A stretch of 64,000 nucleotides of DNA from CAWIMX01 sp963792785 (GCA_963792785.1 CAWBXO010000001.1:1240001-1304000), one strand, 5' to 3'; shown: positions 8,813-17,886, counted from the first letter of the stretch. Program-made: numbers and translations. The notes: generated by a model from the sequence alone, not told the origin.

Positions 8813-11470
8813 ATGCGATCCTTCCTGACGCGGCCGATGGCGCGACTCCGAATGCTGCTGGGGCGGCATCGTCTTGACGAGGACACACAACGCGAGCTCG
8901 AGGCGCATCTCGAGGCTCTCACTGATCGGTACGTGCAGGAGGGCTTGCCGCCCGAAGCGGCTGTGTCGGCGGCGCGTCGGCAACTGGGCAACCTTACGCT
9001 GCTGCGCGAGGACATCCACCGATCGAACGGATTTCCGTGGGTGGACGACGTCGTCCAGGATGTTGAGTACGCATTACGTGGCCTTCGCCGGAGCCCAGCC
9101 TTTTCGGTCGTCGCAGTCGCTTCGTTGGCCCTCGGGATCGGCGCCAACGCGGCGATCTTCGCATTCGTCAACGCCGTTCTCATCAAGCGTTTGCCCGGGG
9201 TCACCCACCCCGATCGACTCGTCACCTTCGCAGCCGTCAGCGGAGGCACTCAGTCATCGCTCGTATGGCCGCTGGTGACGGTGGATCAGGTCGCGAGTCG
9301 TGTCCCGGCGCTCGATGGCGTATTCGGGCGCTCAGATACGGCGGTGAGCCTCGGCGCAAACGGTAGTGCCCAGTGGATCAGCGCGGAATTGGTCACAGGC
9401 CAATATTTTCAAACGCTAGGAGTAACGCCCGAAATCGGGAGACTGCTGACGGAAGACGACGTGCGGGACGCCACGGCGGATCCCGTATGCGTGCTCGGTT
9501 TCGGACTGTGGCAACGTGTGTTCAATGGCAGTCCGGACGTGCTGGCGCAGCTACTGCTCCTGAACGATCACCCATACCGTGTCGTCGGTGTGGCGGCACG
9601 CGGGTTCTACGGCACCGATCTACAGCGTCGGCTCGACGTCGTTATTCCCGCGACGCGCGCGGGCGACTTCGTGTCCGCGTTTTCGGGGGAGCGCGGCGCG
9701 GAACGTATGAACGCCGTCAGTTGGCTCGCGCCCATGGCGCGGCTTCGAGACGCGGGCGCCAGAGCGGCGGCCGAGCAGCAGACCAATGTCCTGCTGCATG
9801 ACATCGACGCGCGCAGGCAGGCTGACTACGTCCTTGAAGACGGAAGCCAGGGATTCAATACCATGCGGCCCTCGTTTGGGCGCCCTGTGCTCGCGCTGAT
9901 GGGCATTGTGATACTGGTCCTGCTGGTCGCGTGTGCCAACCTCGCCAACTTGCTGCTGGCCCGGGCACAGGTACGGGCACAGGAATTCGCAGTGCGGATC
10001 GCGCTCGGCGCGACTCGAGCCAGGTTGATCGGCCAGCTGTTGATCGAGTCGTGCTTGCTGGCGGCTGCAGGCGGTACCGCGGGAATCCTGTTGTCGGTGT
10101 GGATCACGGACACCGTCCTCGCCTTCCTCAACTCGGGCCGACCGTCGACGTCAGCGCTGCATGTGACTCCTGACGGGCACGTCCTCGCTTTTTTGATCGT
10201 CGTCAGCTTTGCGACCGTGCTCTTTTTCGGACTGGTTCCCGCTCTACAGGCGACGAAGCCCGATCTCGTGCAGGATCTCAAGCAGGAGCAGACGACGAGC
10301 GTTTCCGGGCGTATGGTGCTGCGCCGGAGCCTCATCGTGGCCCAGGTCACGATCTCTGTCGTTGTCACGTTCGCGGCCGGACTGATGGCGCGAACGCTGA
10401 CAACGTTGAACACGGTCGATCTCGGCTATGAACCTGACCACGTGCTCGCGCTGAATGTCGAGCCGTCGGCAGCCGGTCATTCTCCCCTGGATACGTCACA
10501 GGTCTTCGATGAGATATTGACGCGCGCGCGCGGGTTGCCGTTTGTCGCCGCCGCAAGCCTCGCCGCCGCGACGCCGACACAGGCGGCCGTCACCGCCGGG
10601 GTGGTCGTGCCGGGTTTTACAGCCGGAACTCCGGGAGCGGCTTTGGTAAGCTTCAACTTCGTGAGTCCGCAATATTTCGCGACGCTGGGACAGGCCCTGC
10701 TCCGTGGTCGGGACTTCAGTGACACGGATGATCGCGAGACAGCGCGTGTCGCGATCGTGAACAGGCGATTCGTCGAGCACTTCCTCGACGACCGTGAGCC
10801 GATCGGTTTCCAGTTCAGGCAGGGCCCTGTGGAAATGACTATCGTCGGCATTGTCGAGGATTCTCTCGGATACGACATACGGAGCGTGCCGGACGAGACG
10901 GTTTATATTCCGGTCAGGCAGGCGCCGGCCGCGAGTCTAACGCTCCTGGCCAGGTCGGATGGCGATCCGCGGCAACTCACCGCGGGCTTGACGGGCATCA
11001 TTCGGAGCATCGATTCTCAGATGCCCATCCTTTCCGTTCGCACATTGGACGCGGACGTGCAGGCTGGCTTGTCCTCCGAGCGGATTCTCAGTTATCTGTC
11101 GATGCTGTTTGCAGCGTTGGCCCTCCTTCTGGCTGGTATCGGATTGCACGGGCTCGTCAGCTACTCGGTCACCAGGCGTACGCGCGAAATCGGGATTCGC
11201 ATGGCCGTTGGTGCAGAGGCGCTGGATATTGGTGCGCTGTTCTTGCGGGAGACCGGTATCCTGGTCCTGCTCGGTGTCGTTCTGGGGGTGCCGCTCGCGT
11301 TTACGGCAGCCAGGGTGCTACGAACCTTGCTCTTTGGCGTCACGCCGACTGATCCGGCTTCGCTGGCCGGCAGCGTCGCCATGATCATTGTGGTTTCGAT
11401 GCTGGGAATGATCGCCTCGCTCTGGCGCGCGACCCGCGTCGATGCGGCCTCGGCCATGCGGACGAAATAA
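8813..11470 (+). CDS. ADOP-family ABC transporter permease
   Basis: An 885-residue duplicated permease with the same architecture as the one at 5378: N-terminal LDEDTQRELEAHLEAL region, first helix LGIGANAAIFAFVNAVLIKR, MacB-like periplasmic domain, FtsX helices with LLVACANLANLLLARA, a second periplasmic domain and a C-terminal FtsX module (VTRRTREIGIRMAVGA). The ATG at 8813 is used because it is coupled to padR and begins the family's N-terminal domain. There is no Pro-rich insert in this copy. Substrate unknown. Confidence 0.88.
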   Translation: MRSFLTRPMARLRMLLGRHRLDEDTQRELEAHLEALTDRYVQEGLPPEAAVSAARRQLGNLTLLREDIHRSNGFPWVDDVVQDVEYALRGLRRSPAFSVVAVASLALGIGANAAIFAFVNAVLIKRLPGVTHPDRLVTFAAVSGGTQSSLVWPLVTVDQVASRVPALDGVFGRSDTAVSLGANGSAQWISAELVTGQYFQTLGVTPEIGRLLTEDDVRDATADPVCVLGFGLWQRVFNGSPDVLAQLLLLNDHPYRVVGVAARGFYGTDLQRRLDVVIPATRAGDFVSAFSGERGAERMNAVSWLAPMARLRDAGARAAAEQQTNVLLHDIDARRQADYVLEDGSQGFNTMRPSFGRPVLALMGIVILVLLVACANLANLLLARAQVRAQEFAVRIALGATRARLIGQLLIESCLLAAAGGTAGILLSVWITDTVLAFLNSGRPSTSALHVTPDGHVLAFLIVVSFATVLFFGLVPALQATKPDLVQDLKQEQTTSVSGRMVLRRSLIVAQVTISVVVTFAAGLMARTLTTLNTVDLGYEPDHVLALNVEPSAAGHSPLDTSQVFDEILTRARGLPFVAAASLAAATPTQAAVTAGVVVPGFTAGTPGAALVSFNFVSPQYFATLGQALLRGRDFSDTDDRETARVAIVNRRFVEHFLDDREPIGFQFRQGPVEMTIVGIVEDSLGYDIRSVPDETVYIPVRQAPAASLTLLARSDGDPRQLTAGLTGIIRSIDSQMPILSVRTLDADVQAGLSSERILSYLSMLFAALALLLAGIGLHGLVSYSVTRRTREIGIRMAVGAEALDIGALFLRETGILVLLGVVLGVPLAFTAARVLRTLLFGVTPTDPASLAGSVAMIIVVSMLGMIASLWRATRVDAASAMRTK

Positions 11471-11544
11471 GGCTCATCCCCCAACCGGGACTGCGGCCGC
11501 CAACTCGTGTCGAATACCCCTGACCTTCTTTGCCTCTGGCAGCC

Positions 11545-11712
11545 CTCTTGACCAGATACCTCCAAATAGATGCTGTTGACCTGACGCCGCTCGATCCGGC
11601 GGTCTTCATCACGATCCCGATCCTTCTCGCGCTCGCCGTTCTGTGCGCGGCCTTCCTTTCGGCGTGGCCGGCGATGACCGCGGCACCTCTGACAGCGCTC
11701 CGGCATGAGTAG
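11545..11712 (+). pseudogene. Stranded C-terminal fragment of an ADOP permease
   Basis: Codons here encode LTRYLQIDAVDLTPLDPAVF and end in SAWPAMTAAPLTALRHE, matching the last 55 or so residues of the permease ending at 8269 almost residue for residue. No upstream permease sequence precedes it; 11471-11544 is unrelated spacer. It is most simply the tail of a third ADOP copy lost by recombination. An expressed 60-residue peptide is possible but has no start-site support. Confidence 0.8.
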
Positions 11713-11750
11713 TCCGCCCAGAGAGCAGCCCCTACCGGCCCCATTTGGCT

Positions 11751-11808
11751 CACCAGACCGACCCGACCGACCCGACCGACCCGACCCACCCGACCTACCT
11801 GCCCCGCC
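11751..11808. repeat. Low-complexity array, inverted relative to the one at 5109
   Basis: The plus strand reads ACCGACCCGACCGACCCG and related units. Its reverse complement shares the GGTCGGTCGGG run and an 18-base stretch (AGGTAGGTCGGGTGGGTC) with 5109-5280. The stop codon of mltG (11795-11797) lies inside the array, so the repeat forms the 3' end of that gene. Confidence 0.85.
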
Positions 11809-12832
11809 GGGCCTTGAAATACTCCACCTGATACCGCTGCACGTTCCGGTTGTGCTCGGCGAGCGTGCGCGCGAACGCGTGCGACCCGTCGTTGCGGCTG
11901 ACGAAGTAGAGGTAGTCCACGTCGGCCGGATGCGCCGCGGCCTCGAGCGAGGCCTGGCCGGGGGCGGCGATCGGGCCCGGCGGGAGTCCGGCGACGCGGT
12001 ACGTGTTGTAGGGCGAATCGAGATCGAGGTCGACGCGCCGCAGGTTGCCCGTGTAGGCGCCGGCCCGTTCCAGCGCGTAGATCACGGTCGGGTCGCACTG
12101 CAGCGGCATCCCGCGCGCGAGGCGGTTCGCGTAGACGGCCGCCACGATCGCCCGCTCGTCGGCCCGCGCGGTCTCGCGCTCGACGAGCGACGCCAGCGTG
12201 ACCAGTTGCCGCACGCTCAACCCGCGCGCCGCGGCCGCCGCGCGGAGCGCCGGCGTCAGCACCTGCTCGAAGCGCCGCACCATCGCCCGCACGAGCACCG
12301 GCGCCGCCACGTCGCGCGGCACCTGATACGTCTCGGGAAAGAGGTAGCCCTCGAGATCGGGCGCGTCCGGATCGAACGCCGCCACGAGCGAAGCGTCGCG
12401 CGCCGCGTCGGCGAACGCCGCGGCCGGGCCGAGGCCGCGGGCCTCGAACACCTCCGCCATCTTGGGAATCGTGAGGCCCTCGGGAAACGTGATTGGGATC
12501 GTGTAGACCTCGCCGCGCGCGACTTTGCCGACCACCTCCAGCGGCGTCATCGCGTCGGTGAACCGGTATTCGCCCGCTCGGAGGTTCGGTCCCTCGCCGC
12601 TCAGCCAGACGGCGGCGCGAAAGGTCGTGGGATCCGCCACGACGCCGGCCTGGACCAGCCGGCGGCCGATGTCGCGCGCAGTCGTCCCGGGCGGCACCTG
12701 CACGAACACCTCGGGCGTGTCGTACCCGCGGAAGGGCGCGCGCACGAGGTGCCGGACGTACAGCGCCACGCCGGCCACCGCGGCGGCCACCACGATGAGC
12801 AGGACCGCGGCAGCGACAGCCACGCGCTTCAT
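11795..12832 (-). CDS. mltG: Endolytic murein transglycosylase MltG
   Basis: A 345-residue YceG-like protein that cleaves nascent glycan strands and helps set their length. One N-terminal membrane helix (residues about 3-27) is followed by a LysM-like region and the catalytic domain with ASLVERETARADER (catalytic Glu in VERE), YNTYRVAGLPPGPIAAPG and a C-terminal YFVSRNDGSHAFARTLAEHN. The start overlaps the ruvX stop as ATGA, so the two are coupled. Confidence 0.95.
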   Translation of the reverse strand: MKRVAVAAAVLLIVVAAAVAGVALYVRHLVRAPFRGYDTPEVFVQVPPGTTARDIGRRLVQAGVVADPTTFRAAVWLSGEGPNLRAGEYRFTDAMTPLEVVGKVARGEVYTIPITFPEGLTIPKMAEVFEARGLGPAAAFADAARDASLVAAFDPDAPDLEGYLFPETYQVPRDVAAPVLVRAMVRRFEQVLTPALRAAAAARGLSVRQLVTLASLVERETARADERAIVAAVYANRLARGMPLQCDPTVIYALERAGAYTGNLRRVDLDLDSPYNTYRVAGLPPGPIAAPGQASLEAAAHPADVDYLYFVSRNDGSHAFARTLAEHNRNVQRYQVEYFKARRGR

Positions 12833-13287
12833 GACTCGCCGTTCGCCGTCTTCACCGGGCGGTCCAGGTAGTCCTGCAGGATGATGGCGGCCGCCTCGGC
12901 GTCGAGCAGCTCCTTGCGGACCCGCCAGTCGGGCTCCCGCTCGGCGAGACGCGCCTCGGCTTCGACGCTCGTGAGGCGCTCATCCTCGGTGACGATCGGG
13001 ATGGGCAGGCGCGCGCGCAGCTTGTCGACGAACGTGGACACGGCGGCGGTCTGGTCGGTCGGCGCGCCCTCGAGGCTGAGCGGCAGCCCGACCACGATCG
13101 CGCGCAGCCCGTCGTCCTCCGCGGCGAGGCGCGTCGCTTCCGCGGCGACGCGCACCACCGCGTCGGCCCGTCCGCCGACTTTCAAAATCGTGAGCGGCCG
13201 CGCGACCGTGCCGCTCGCATCGCTGATGGCGAGCCCCACGCGCCGCGAACCGAAATCGACACCGAGAATGCGACCTTCTGGAATCAT
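12829..13287 (-). CDS. ruvX: Putative pre-16S rRNA nuclease / Holliday junction resolvase-like protein
   Basis: A 152-residue YqgF/RuvX RNase H-fold protein. Visible motifs are ILGVDFGSRRVGLAISD with the first acidic ligand, VGLPLSLEG, TEDERLTSVEAE and the final acidic DAEAAAIILQDYLD. Members mature the 5' end of 16S rRNA in E. coli; a resolvase role is also proposed. The promoter must lie in or beyond the GTTAGCC repeat immediately upstream. Confidence 0.93.
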   Translation of the reverse strand: MIPEGRILGVDFGSRRVGLAISDASGTVARPLTILKVGGRADAVVRVAAEATRLAAEDDGLRAIVVGLPLSLEGAPTDQTAAVSTFVDKLRARLPIPIVTEDERLTSVEAEARLAEREPDWRVRKELLDAEAAAIILQDYLDRPVKTANGES

Positions 13288-13293
13288 GTCGTT

Positions 13294-13342
13294 GTTAGCC
13301 GTTAGCCGTTAGCCGTTAGCCGTTAGCCGTTAGCCGTTAGCC
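13294..13342. repeat. Seven perfect tandem copies of GTTAGCC
   Basis: Seven exact head-to-tail heptamers lie between the divergent ruvX and phosphodiesterase genes. Exact copies are unusual for this family and suggest recent expansion. Degenerate versions of the same unit occur at 20826-20906 and 28630-28710. Confidence 0.95.
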
Positions 13343-13351
13343 GTCGGAACC

Positions 13352-13389
13352 GCAATTACCCAATCACCAAGTCACCAAGTTACCCAATG
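13352..13389. repeat. Octamer array of the TTACCCAA/TCACCAAG type
   Basis: Four 8-bp units (ATTACCCA, ATCACCAA, GTCACCAA, GTTACCCA) sit directly upstream of the TATAAT at 13391. The same unit type makes the right arm of the array between thrS and infC (19958-19992). Confidence 0.8.
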
Positions 13390-13390
13390 T

Positions 13391-13396
13391 TATAAT
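13391..13396 (+). promoter_or_regulatory. -10 element TATAAT of the phosphodiesterase gene
   Basis: A consensus -10 hexamer ends 21 bases before the ATG at 13418. The matching -35 position falls inside the adjoining octamer array, so the repeat may form part of the promoter. Confidence 0.55.
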
Positions 13397-13417
13397 CGCC
13401 CTCGCCCCCCCAACACC

Positions 13418-15397
13418 ATGCGGATTACTGCGCGACTGCTCGCCGTGTCGCTCGTGTGCGTCGCCGCCGCGTGCGGCGGCGGCCCGGCCGCCGCGCCCGG
13501 AAAGCTCGTCGTCCTGGGCTTCGACGGAATGGATCCGGCCCTCGTCAGCCGCTGGATGGACGAGGGCAAGCTGCCGCATCTGCGCGCGCTCGCCGAGCGG
13601 GGCGCCTTCCGCCGACTCGAGACGACGGTGTCGGCGGACACGCCGACAGCGTGGGCGTCGTTCGCGACGGGCGTGAACCCGGGCAAGCACAACGTGTTCG
13701 ACACGTTCGTCCGGGATCCGCACACCTACCGCCTCGCCCTCGGATTGATCCGCCGCGTGACGCCGCGCGTCATCTTCCACTACATCCCGATCCGGCGCGC
13801 GTCCGTGCGGAGCACCAGGGCGGGCACGTCGTTCTGGGTCACGGCGGGCCGGGCCGGAATCCGCTCGAGCGTGATCACCGTGCCCGTCACCTATCCGCCA
13901 GAGAACGTGCCTAATGGCGAGCTCCTCGCGGGCCTGCCGCTGCCCGACCTCCGCGGCACGATGGGCACGTACTCCTATTTCGGCACCGACGTCGCGCACG
14001 GCGAGGAGGGCCAGACCGAATCGGGCGGCGTCGCCACGCGGCTCGTGTTCGACAGCGACGTCGCGCGCACCTCCCTGCTCGGGCCGACCGATCCGACGTC
14101 GCCGGCGTCGGCGCCGGCGCCCCTCCGCCTGCCGCTCGTCATCCACTGGAACCGCGAGGGCCGCAGCGCGACGCTCGAGATCGGCGACGCCGTCGTCCAC
14201 CTCCAGGAAGGTGAATGGAGCAAGTGGATCGACGTCACGTTCAGCGCCAACTTCCTCATCCAGTACCACGGCATGACCCAGTTCTTCCTGGTCGGCGCGG
14301 GCGACGACCTGCGGCTGTACGTGTCGCCCGTGAACTGGAAACCCGACCAGGCGCCCGCCCAGATGTCCGCGCCGGCGTCGCTCGCCGGCGATCTCTACGA
14401 GCGGCTCGGCCACTACCGCACGCTCGGCTGGGCCGCGACGTCCTGGCCGCTCAACGAAGGCCGCATCGACGAGCGCGCGTTCATGGAGGACCTGAACCGC
14501 GCGTTCGACGACCGCACGGAGGTGCTGCTGCAGCGCCTCGACACCGGGCGATGGGACCTGCTCGTCGGCGTCATCGAGTCCACCGACCGCGTGCAGCACA
14601 TGATGTGGCGGCTCACCGATCCGACGCACCCGATGTACGACGCGACGCTCGCCGCCGCGTTCGGCGACGCCATCGAGCGCGTCTACAAGCGCTGCGACGA
14701 CTTCGTCGGCGACGTGGTCTCCCGCCTCGACCCGTCCACGCCGATCCTGATCGTGTCCACCCACGGGTTCCACTCGTTCCGCCAGGCCGTGAACCTGAAC
14801 ACGTGGCTGGTCGAGCAGGGTTACATGACGCTGCGCGACGCCCAGGCGCCGGTGCCGGCGCTCAACGACGTCTTCGACACCCAGGCCACGTTCTGGAACA
14901 ACGTGGACTGGTCCGCCACGCGCGCGTACGCCTTCGGGTTCGGGCAAATCTTCCTGAACCGCGCCGACCGCGAGGGGGAGGGCATCGTGCGGCCCGAGGA
15001 GGCCGACGGCCTCGAGACCGAGATCGCCGACCGCCTTCGCCAGCTGCGCGACCCGGACACGGGCGGGCCGGTGGTGGCCTCGGTCGAGCGCTCGGCCGAC
15101 GTGTACCACGGGCCCTTCGTCGCGAACGCCCCCGACCTGCAGGTGGGCTTTGCCGACGGGTACCGCGTGTCGTGGGAGACGGCGCTCGGCGCCGCGCCCC
15201 CGGGCGTGATCGTGCCGAACCTCCAGAAGTGGTCCGGCGACCACGCCTCGTTCGACGCGGCGGCCACGCCGGGCACGCTCATCTCCAGCCGCCCCATCGA
15301 GACCGAGCACCCGCGCGTCATCGACATCGCGGCAACGGTGCTGCAATACTTCGGAGTACCGCTTCCCGACGATCTGGACGGGCGACCGTTGTTCTAG
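13418..15397 (+). CDS. Alkaline-phosphatase-superfamily phosphodiesterase, predicted lipoprotein
   Basis: A 659-residue type I phosphodiesterase/nucleotide-pyrophosphatase-like enzyme. The signal peptide ends in the lipobox AAAC (Cys near residue 19), predicting lipid anchoring. Metal and catalytic motifs are visible: GFDGMD (metal Asp), SADTPTAWASFATG (Thr nucleophile), ESTDRVQHMMW (Asp and His), STHGFH and SGDHASFD. The substrate cannot be read; relatives act on nucleotide or lipid phosphodiesters. It is divergent from ruvX. Confidence 0.85.
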   Translation: MRITARLLAVSLVCVAAACGGGPAAAPGKLVVLGFDGMDPALVSRWMDEGKLPHLRALAERGAFRRLETTVSADTPTAWASFATGVNPGKHNVFDTFVRDPHTYRLALGLIRRVTPRVIFHYIPIRRASVRSTRAGTSFWVTAGRAGIRSSVITVPVTYPPENVPNGELLAGLPLPDLRGTMGTYSYFGTDVAHGEEGQTESGGVATRLVFDSDVARTSLLGPTDPTSPASAPAPLRLPLVIHWNREGRSATLEIGDAVVHLQEGEWSKWIDVTFSANFLIQYHGMTQFFLVGAGDDLRLYVSPVNWKPDQAPAQMSAPASLAGDLYERLGHYRTLGWAATSWPLNEGRIDERAFMEDLNRAFDDRTEVLLQRLDTGRWDLLVGVIESTDRVQHMMWRLTDPTHPMYDATLAAAFGDAIERVYKRCDDFVGDVVSRLDPSTPILIVSTHGFHSFRQAVNLNTWLVEQGYMTLRDAQAPVPALNDVFDTQATFWNNVDWSATRAYAFGFGQIFLNRADREGEGIVRPEEADGLETEIADRLRQLRDPDTGGPVVASVERSADVYHGPFVANAPDLQVGFADGYRVSWETALGAAPPGVIVPNLQKWSGDHASFDAAATPGTLISSRPIETEHPRVIDIAATVLQYFGVPLPDDLDGRPLF

Positions 15398-15501
15398 TAA
15401 GGAAGAGCAGACACCCCGAGGCCGAGAGTCTACGCTCGAGGCCGAGGGACGCGATCACAGCGTGACAGCGAGCGGGGGTGGGGCCCCGCGAGCATAAATT
15501 A

Positions 15502-16662
15502 ATGCTGACCCGATTCCATCGAGCTGCCCGGCTGCTGATGGCGATCAGCCTGCTCGCCGTGTGCGCGTCGGCGCAGCAGGCCGACCGTCCAGCGCCGCAG
15601 GCCGATCGCGCGCGGACCGAGGCGCTGTCGCGGCGCGCGGGCGAGCGCCTCCAGGCGCTGCGCGCCGAGGCCGACAAGCTCGCTGCACAGGAGAAGACGC
15701 TCCTGACCGAGCTGCGCCAGCTCGACGTCGAACGCCAGATCAAGGCCGAGGAGCTCGCCGGCATCGAGCGTGACACGGCCTCGGTCGCCGCCGAGATCGA
15801 GTCGACCGACGCGCGCATCGCCGGCCTCGAGACCGCCGACGTCGCCGCGCGCCCTGTCCTGCGCGCGCGCCTCGTCGACATGTACAAGCTCGGCCGGGGC
15901 GGCTACCTCCGGCTCCTCCTCTCGACCGACGATGTGCGGCAGGCGGGCCAGGCGTCGCGGCTGGTCGCCGCGCTCGCGAAAATCGACGCCGACCGCGTCG
16001 CCGAGTACCGGCGCACGATCGACGGGCTGACCGCGGCGCGCGCGTCGCTCGCCGCGCGCCGCCAGGAGCTCGACCGGCTCAAGACCGACAACGCTGCCGC
16101 GCAGGCGGCGCTCGTCCGCTCCGCCGGCGCGCGCACGGCGCTCGTGCGGCGCATCGACGAGGAGCGCGACCTGAACACCCGGTTCGCCGGCGAGCTCCGC
16201 GCCGCGCAGGACCGCCTGCGCGCGACGCTGGCCGATCTCGCGCGCGGCGAAGCCGCCGCGCCCTCCGCGCTGCCCCTCGGGCCGTTCAAGGGCGATCTCC
16301 CGTGGCCCGCGAAAGGCGCCGTCAACCGGAAGAGCGGGCGCACCACGTCGCCCGGCGGAGCGGCCGCCGGCGTCGAGATCCTCACCGCCGAGGGCACGCC
16401 GGTCGAGGCGGTCCACGACGGCCTGGTCGCCTTCGCCGGCAACTTCAGCGGCTTCGGCAACCTCGTCATCCTCGACCACGGGTCGCGATCGTTCAGCCTC
16501 TACGGCGACCTCCGGACCATCGCCGTCGCGCCCGGCGCGCACGTGGATCGAGGGGCGCTGCTCGGCGACACGGGCACGCTGCCGGCCGGCCCCGCGGGCC
16601 TCTATTTCGAGCTTCGCGTCGACGGTGACCCCGTCGACCCGTTACAATGGCTGCTGCCATGA
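15502..16662 (+). CDS. envC: EnvC-like murein hydrolase activator (degenerate M23 domain)
   Basis: A 386-residue exported protein: signal peptide (residues 1-25), a long coiled coil (about 30-240) and a C-terminal LytM/M23 fold. The zinc ligands of active M23 peptidases are missing: the HxxxD region reads GGAAAGVEI and the usual HLHFE reads GLYFE. This is the pattern of EnvC, which activates cell-wall amidases at division rather than cutting peptidoglycan. ATG 15502 is used because it begins the signal peptide. The stop overlaps the next gene's ATG, and envC-ctpA is a common gene pair. Confidence 0.85.
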   Translation: MLTRFHRAARLLMAISLLAVCASAQQADRPAPQADRARTEALSRRAGERLQALRAEADKLAAQEKTLLTELRQLDVERQIKAEELAGIERDTASVAAEIESTDARIAGLETADVAARPVLRARLVDMYKLGRGGYLRLLLSTDDVRQAGQASRLVAALAKIDADRVAEYRRTIDGLTAARASLAARRQELDRLKTDNAAAQAALVRSAGARTALVRRIDEERDLNTRFAGELRAAQDRLRATLADLARGEAAAPSALPLGPFKGDLPWPAKGAVNRKSGRTTSPGGAAAGVEILTAEGTPVEAVHDGLVAFAGNFSGFGNLVILDHGSRSFSLYGDLRTIAVAPGAHVDRGALLGDTGTLPAGPAGLYFELRVDGDPVDPLQWLLP

Positions 16663-17846
16663 GTTCCCGCACCCGCGTCCTGGTCATGTCGCTGTCGGCG
16701 CCGATCGTCGCCTTCGCCATCGTCGGCGGCCTGCTCGGACGGGTGGCCGCCCGTGAGGACACCTACCAGAGCCTCAAGATGTTCGAGGACGTGGTCCAGC
16801 TCATCGACAACAACTACGTGGAGAAGGTCGACGAGAACCGCGTGATGGCCGGCGCGATGCACGGCCTGGCGGACAACCTCGATGCCGAAAGCGCCTTCCT
16901 GACGCCGGCCCAGGTCGGCGAGGTCGAGGGCGGCGCGCCGCTGCCCACGGGTGATCTGGGCATCACCCTCACGCGCCAGTACTACCTGCGGATCGTCGCG
17001 ACGCGCGACGGATCGCCGGCCGCGGCCGCCGGCCTGCGCACGGGCGACTACATCCGCGCGATCGACGACCAGCCGACGCGCGAGATGAGCGTGTGGGAGG
17101 GCGTGCGCGCGCTGCGCGGCAAGGCCGGCACCACCGTGCACCTCACCGTGTTCCGCGGCAACCAGAACGACCTGCACGAGATCGACGTCACCCGCGCGGT
17201 CCCCGCGACCGCGACGGTTTCGGGCCGCGTCGCGGCGCCCGGCGTCGGGTACCTGCGCGTCGCCGCCATCGGGCCGTCGACCGCCGCCGATCTCAAGGCG
17301 CGCGCGGCGGCGCTCACCAAGGCGGGCGCGACGACGCTGGTCCTCGATCTCCGCCGCACGTCCACCGGCACGTTCGACCAGGGCGTGGCGCTGGCGCGCC
17401 TCTTCGTCGGCAGCGGCACGCTCACGATCCGCGAGTCGAAGACCGCGGGGCGCGAACCGATCACGGCCGCCTCGGGCGACGGCGCCATCACCGCGAAGCT
17501 CGAAGTGCTCATGGACACGGGCACGTCCGGGCCGGCCGAAGTCCTCGTCGCCGCGCTCGCCGGCAACGGACGCGCCGACCTCGTCGGCGAGCACACGATC
17601 GGCCGCGCCGCCGAACAGTCACTCGTGAAGCTGCCCGACGGCTCGGGTCTGTGGCTGTCGACCTCGCGCTTCCTCACGCCCGCGGGCCAGCCAATCCACG
17701 ACGCCGGCCTCGAGCCCGACGCCGAGATCGAACAGCCGCGCGCCGAGTTCGGCCAGCCCGATCCGACCGAGGACCCGATTCTCGACAAGGCCCTCGAGAG
17801 GGCGACCGACCGCGCCGCCGCGCCCCCAGCGAAGCAAGCTGCGTGA
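16659..17846 (+). CDS. S41 (CtpA-like) peptidase homologue with altered catalytic residues
   Basis: A 395-residue protein with an N-terminal membrane anchor, an S41 N-terminal helical region (NNYVEKVD), a PDZ domain (about 100-185, AAGLRTGDYIRAIDD) and an S41 core. Aligned by hand with E. coli Prc, the catalytic Ser (SASASE) falls on Gly291 in GTSGPAE and the catalytic Lys on Arg316 in GEHTIGR; the 25-residue spacing is kept. It may be a non-catalytic scaffold, or use a shifted serine (Ser290). Translation is coupled to the EnvC-like gene by ATGA. Confidence 0.8.
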   Translation: MSSRTRVLVMSLSAPIVAFAIVGGLLGRVAAREDTYQSLKMFEDVVQLIDNNYVEKVDENRVMAGAMHGLADNLDAESAFLTPAQVGEVEGGAPLPTGDLGITLTRQYYLRIVATRDGSPAAAAGLRTGDYIRAIDDQPTREMSVWEGVRALRGKAGTTVHLTVFRGNQNDLHEIDVTRAVPATATVSGRVAAPGVGYLRVAAIGPSTAADLKARAAALTKAGATTLVLDLRRTSTGTFDQGVALARLFVGSGTLTIRESKTAGREPITAASGDGAITAKLEVLMDTGTSGPAEVLVAALAGNGRADLVGEHTIGRAAEQSLVKLPDGSGLWLSTSRFLTPAGQPIHDAGLEPDAEIEQPRAEFGQPDPTEDPILDKALERATDRAAAPPAKQAA

Positions 17847-17886
17847 TATACTGGGCGGTCTTGTCACAACAGAAATCTTTCGGTGT

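Noticed and set aside
13294..13342. CRISPR array
   Set aside because: Units are 7 bp with no spacers; none of the arrays in the window has the 25-40 bp repeat plus unique spacer layout, and there are no cas genes.
15398..15501. Small RNA or promoter in the spacer before the EnvC-like gene
   Set aside because: There are two copies of CGAGGCCGAG and some GC-rich dyads, but no convincing stem, terminator or promoter.
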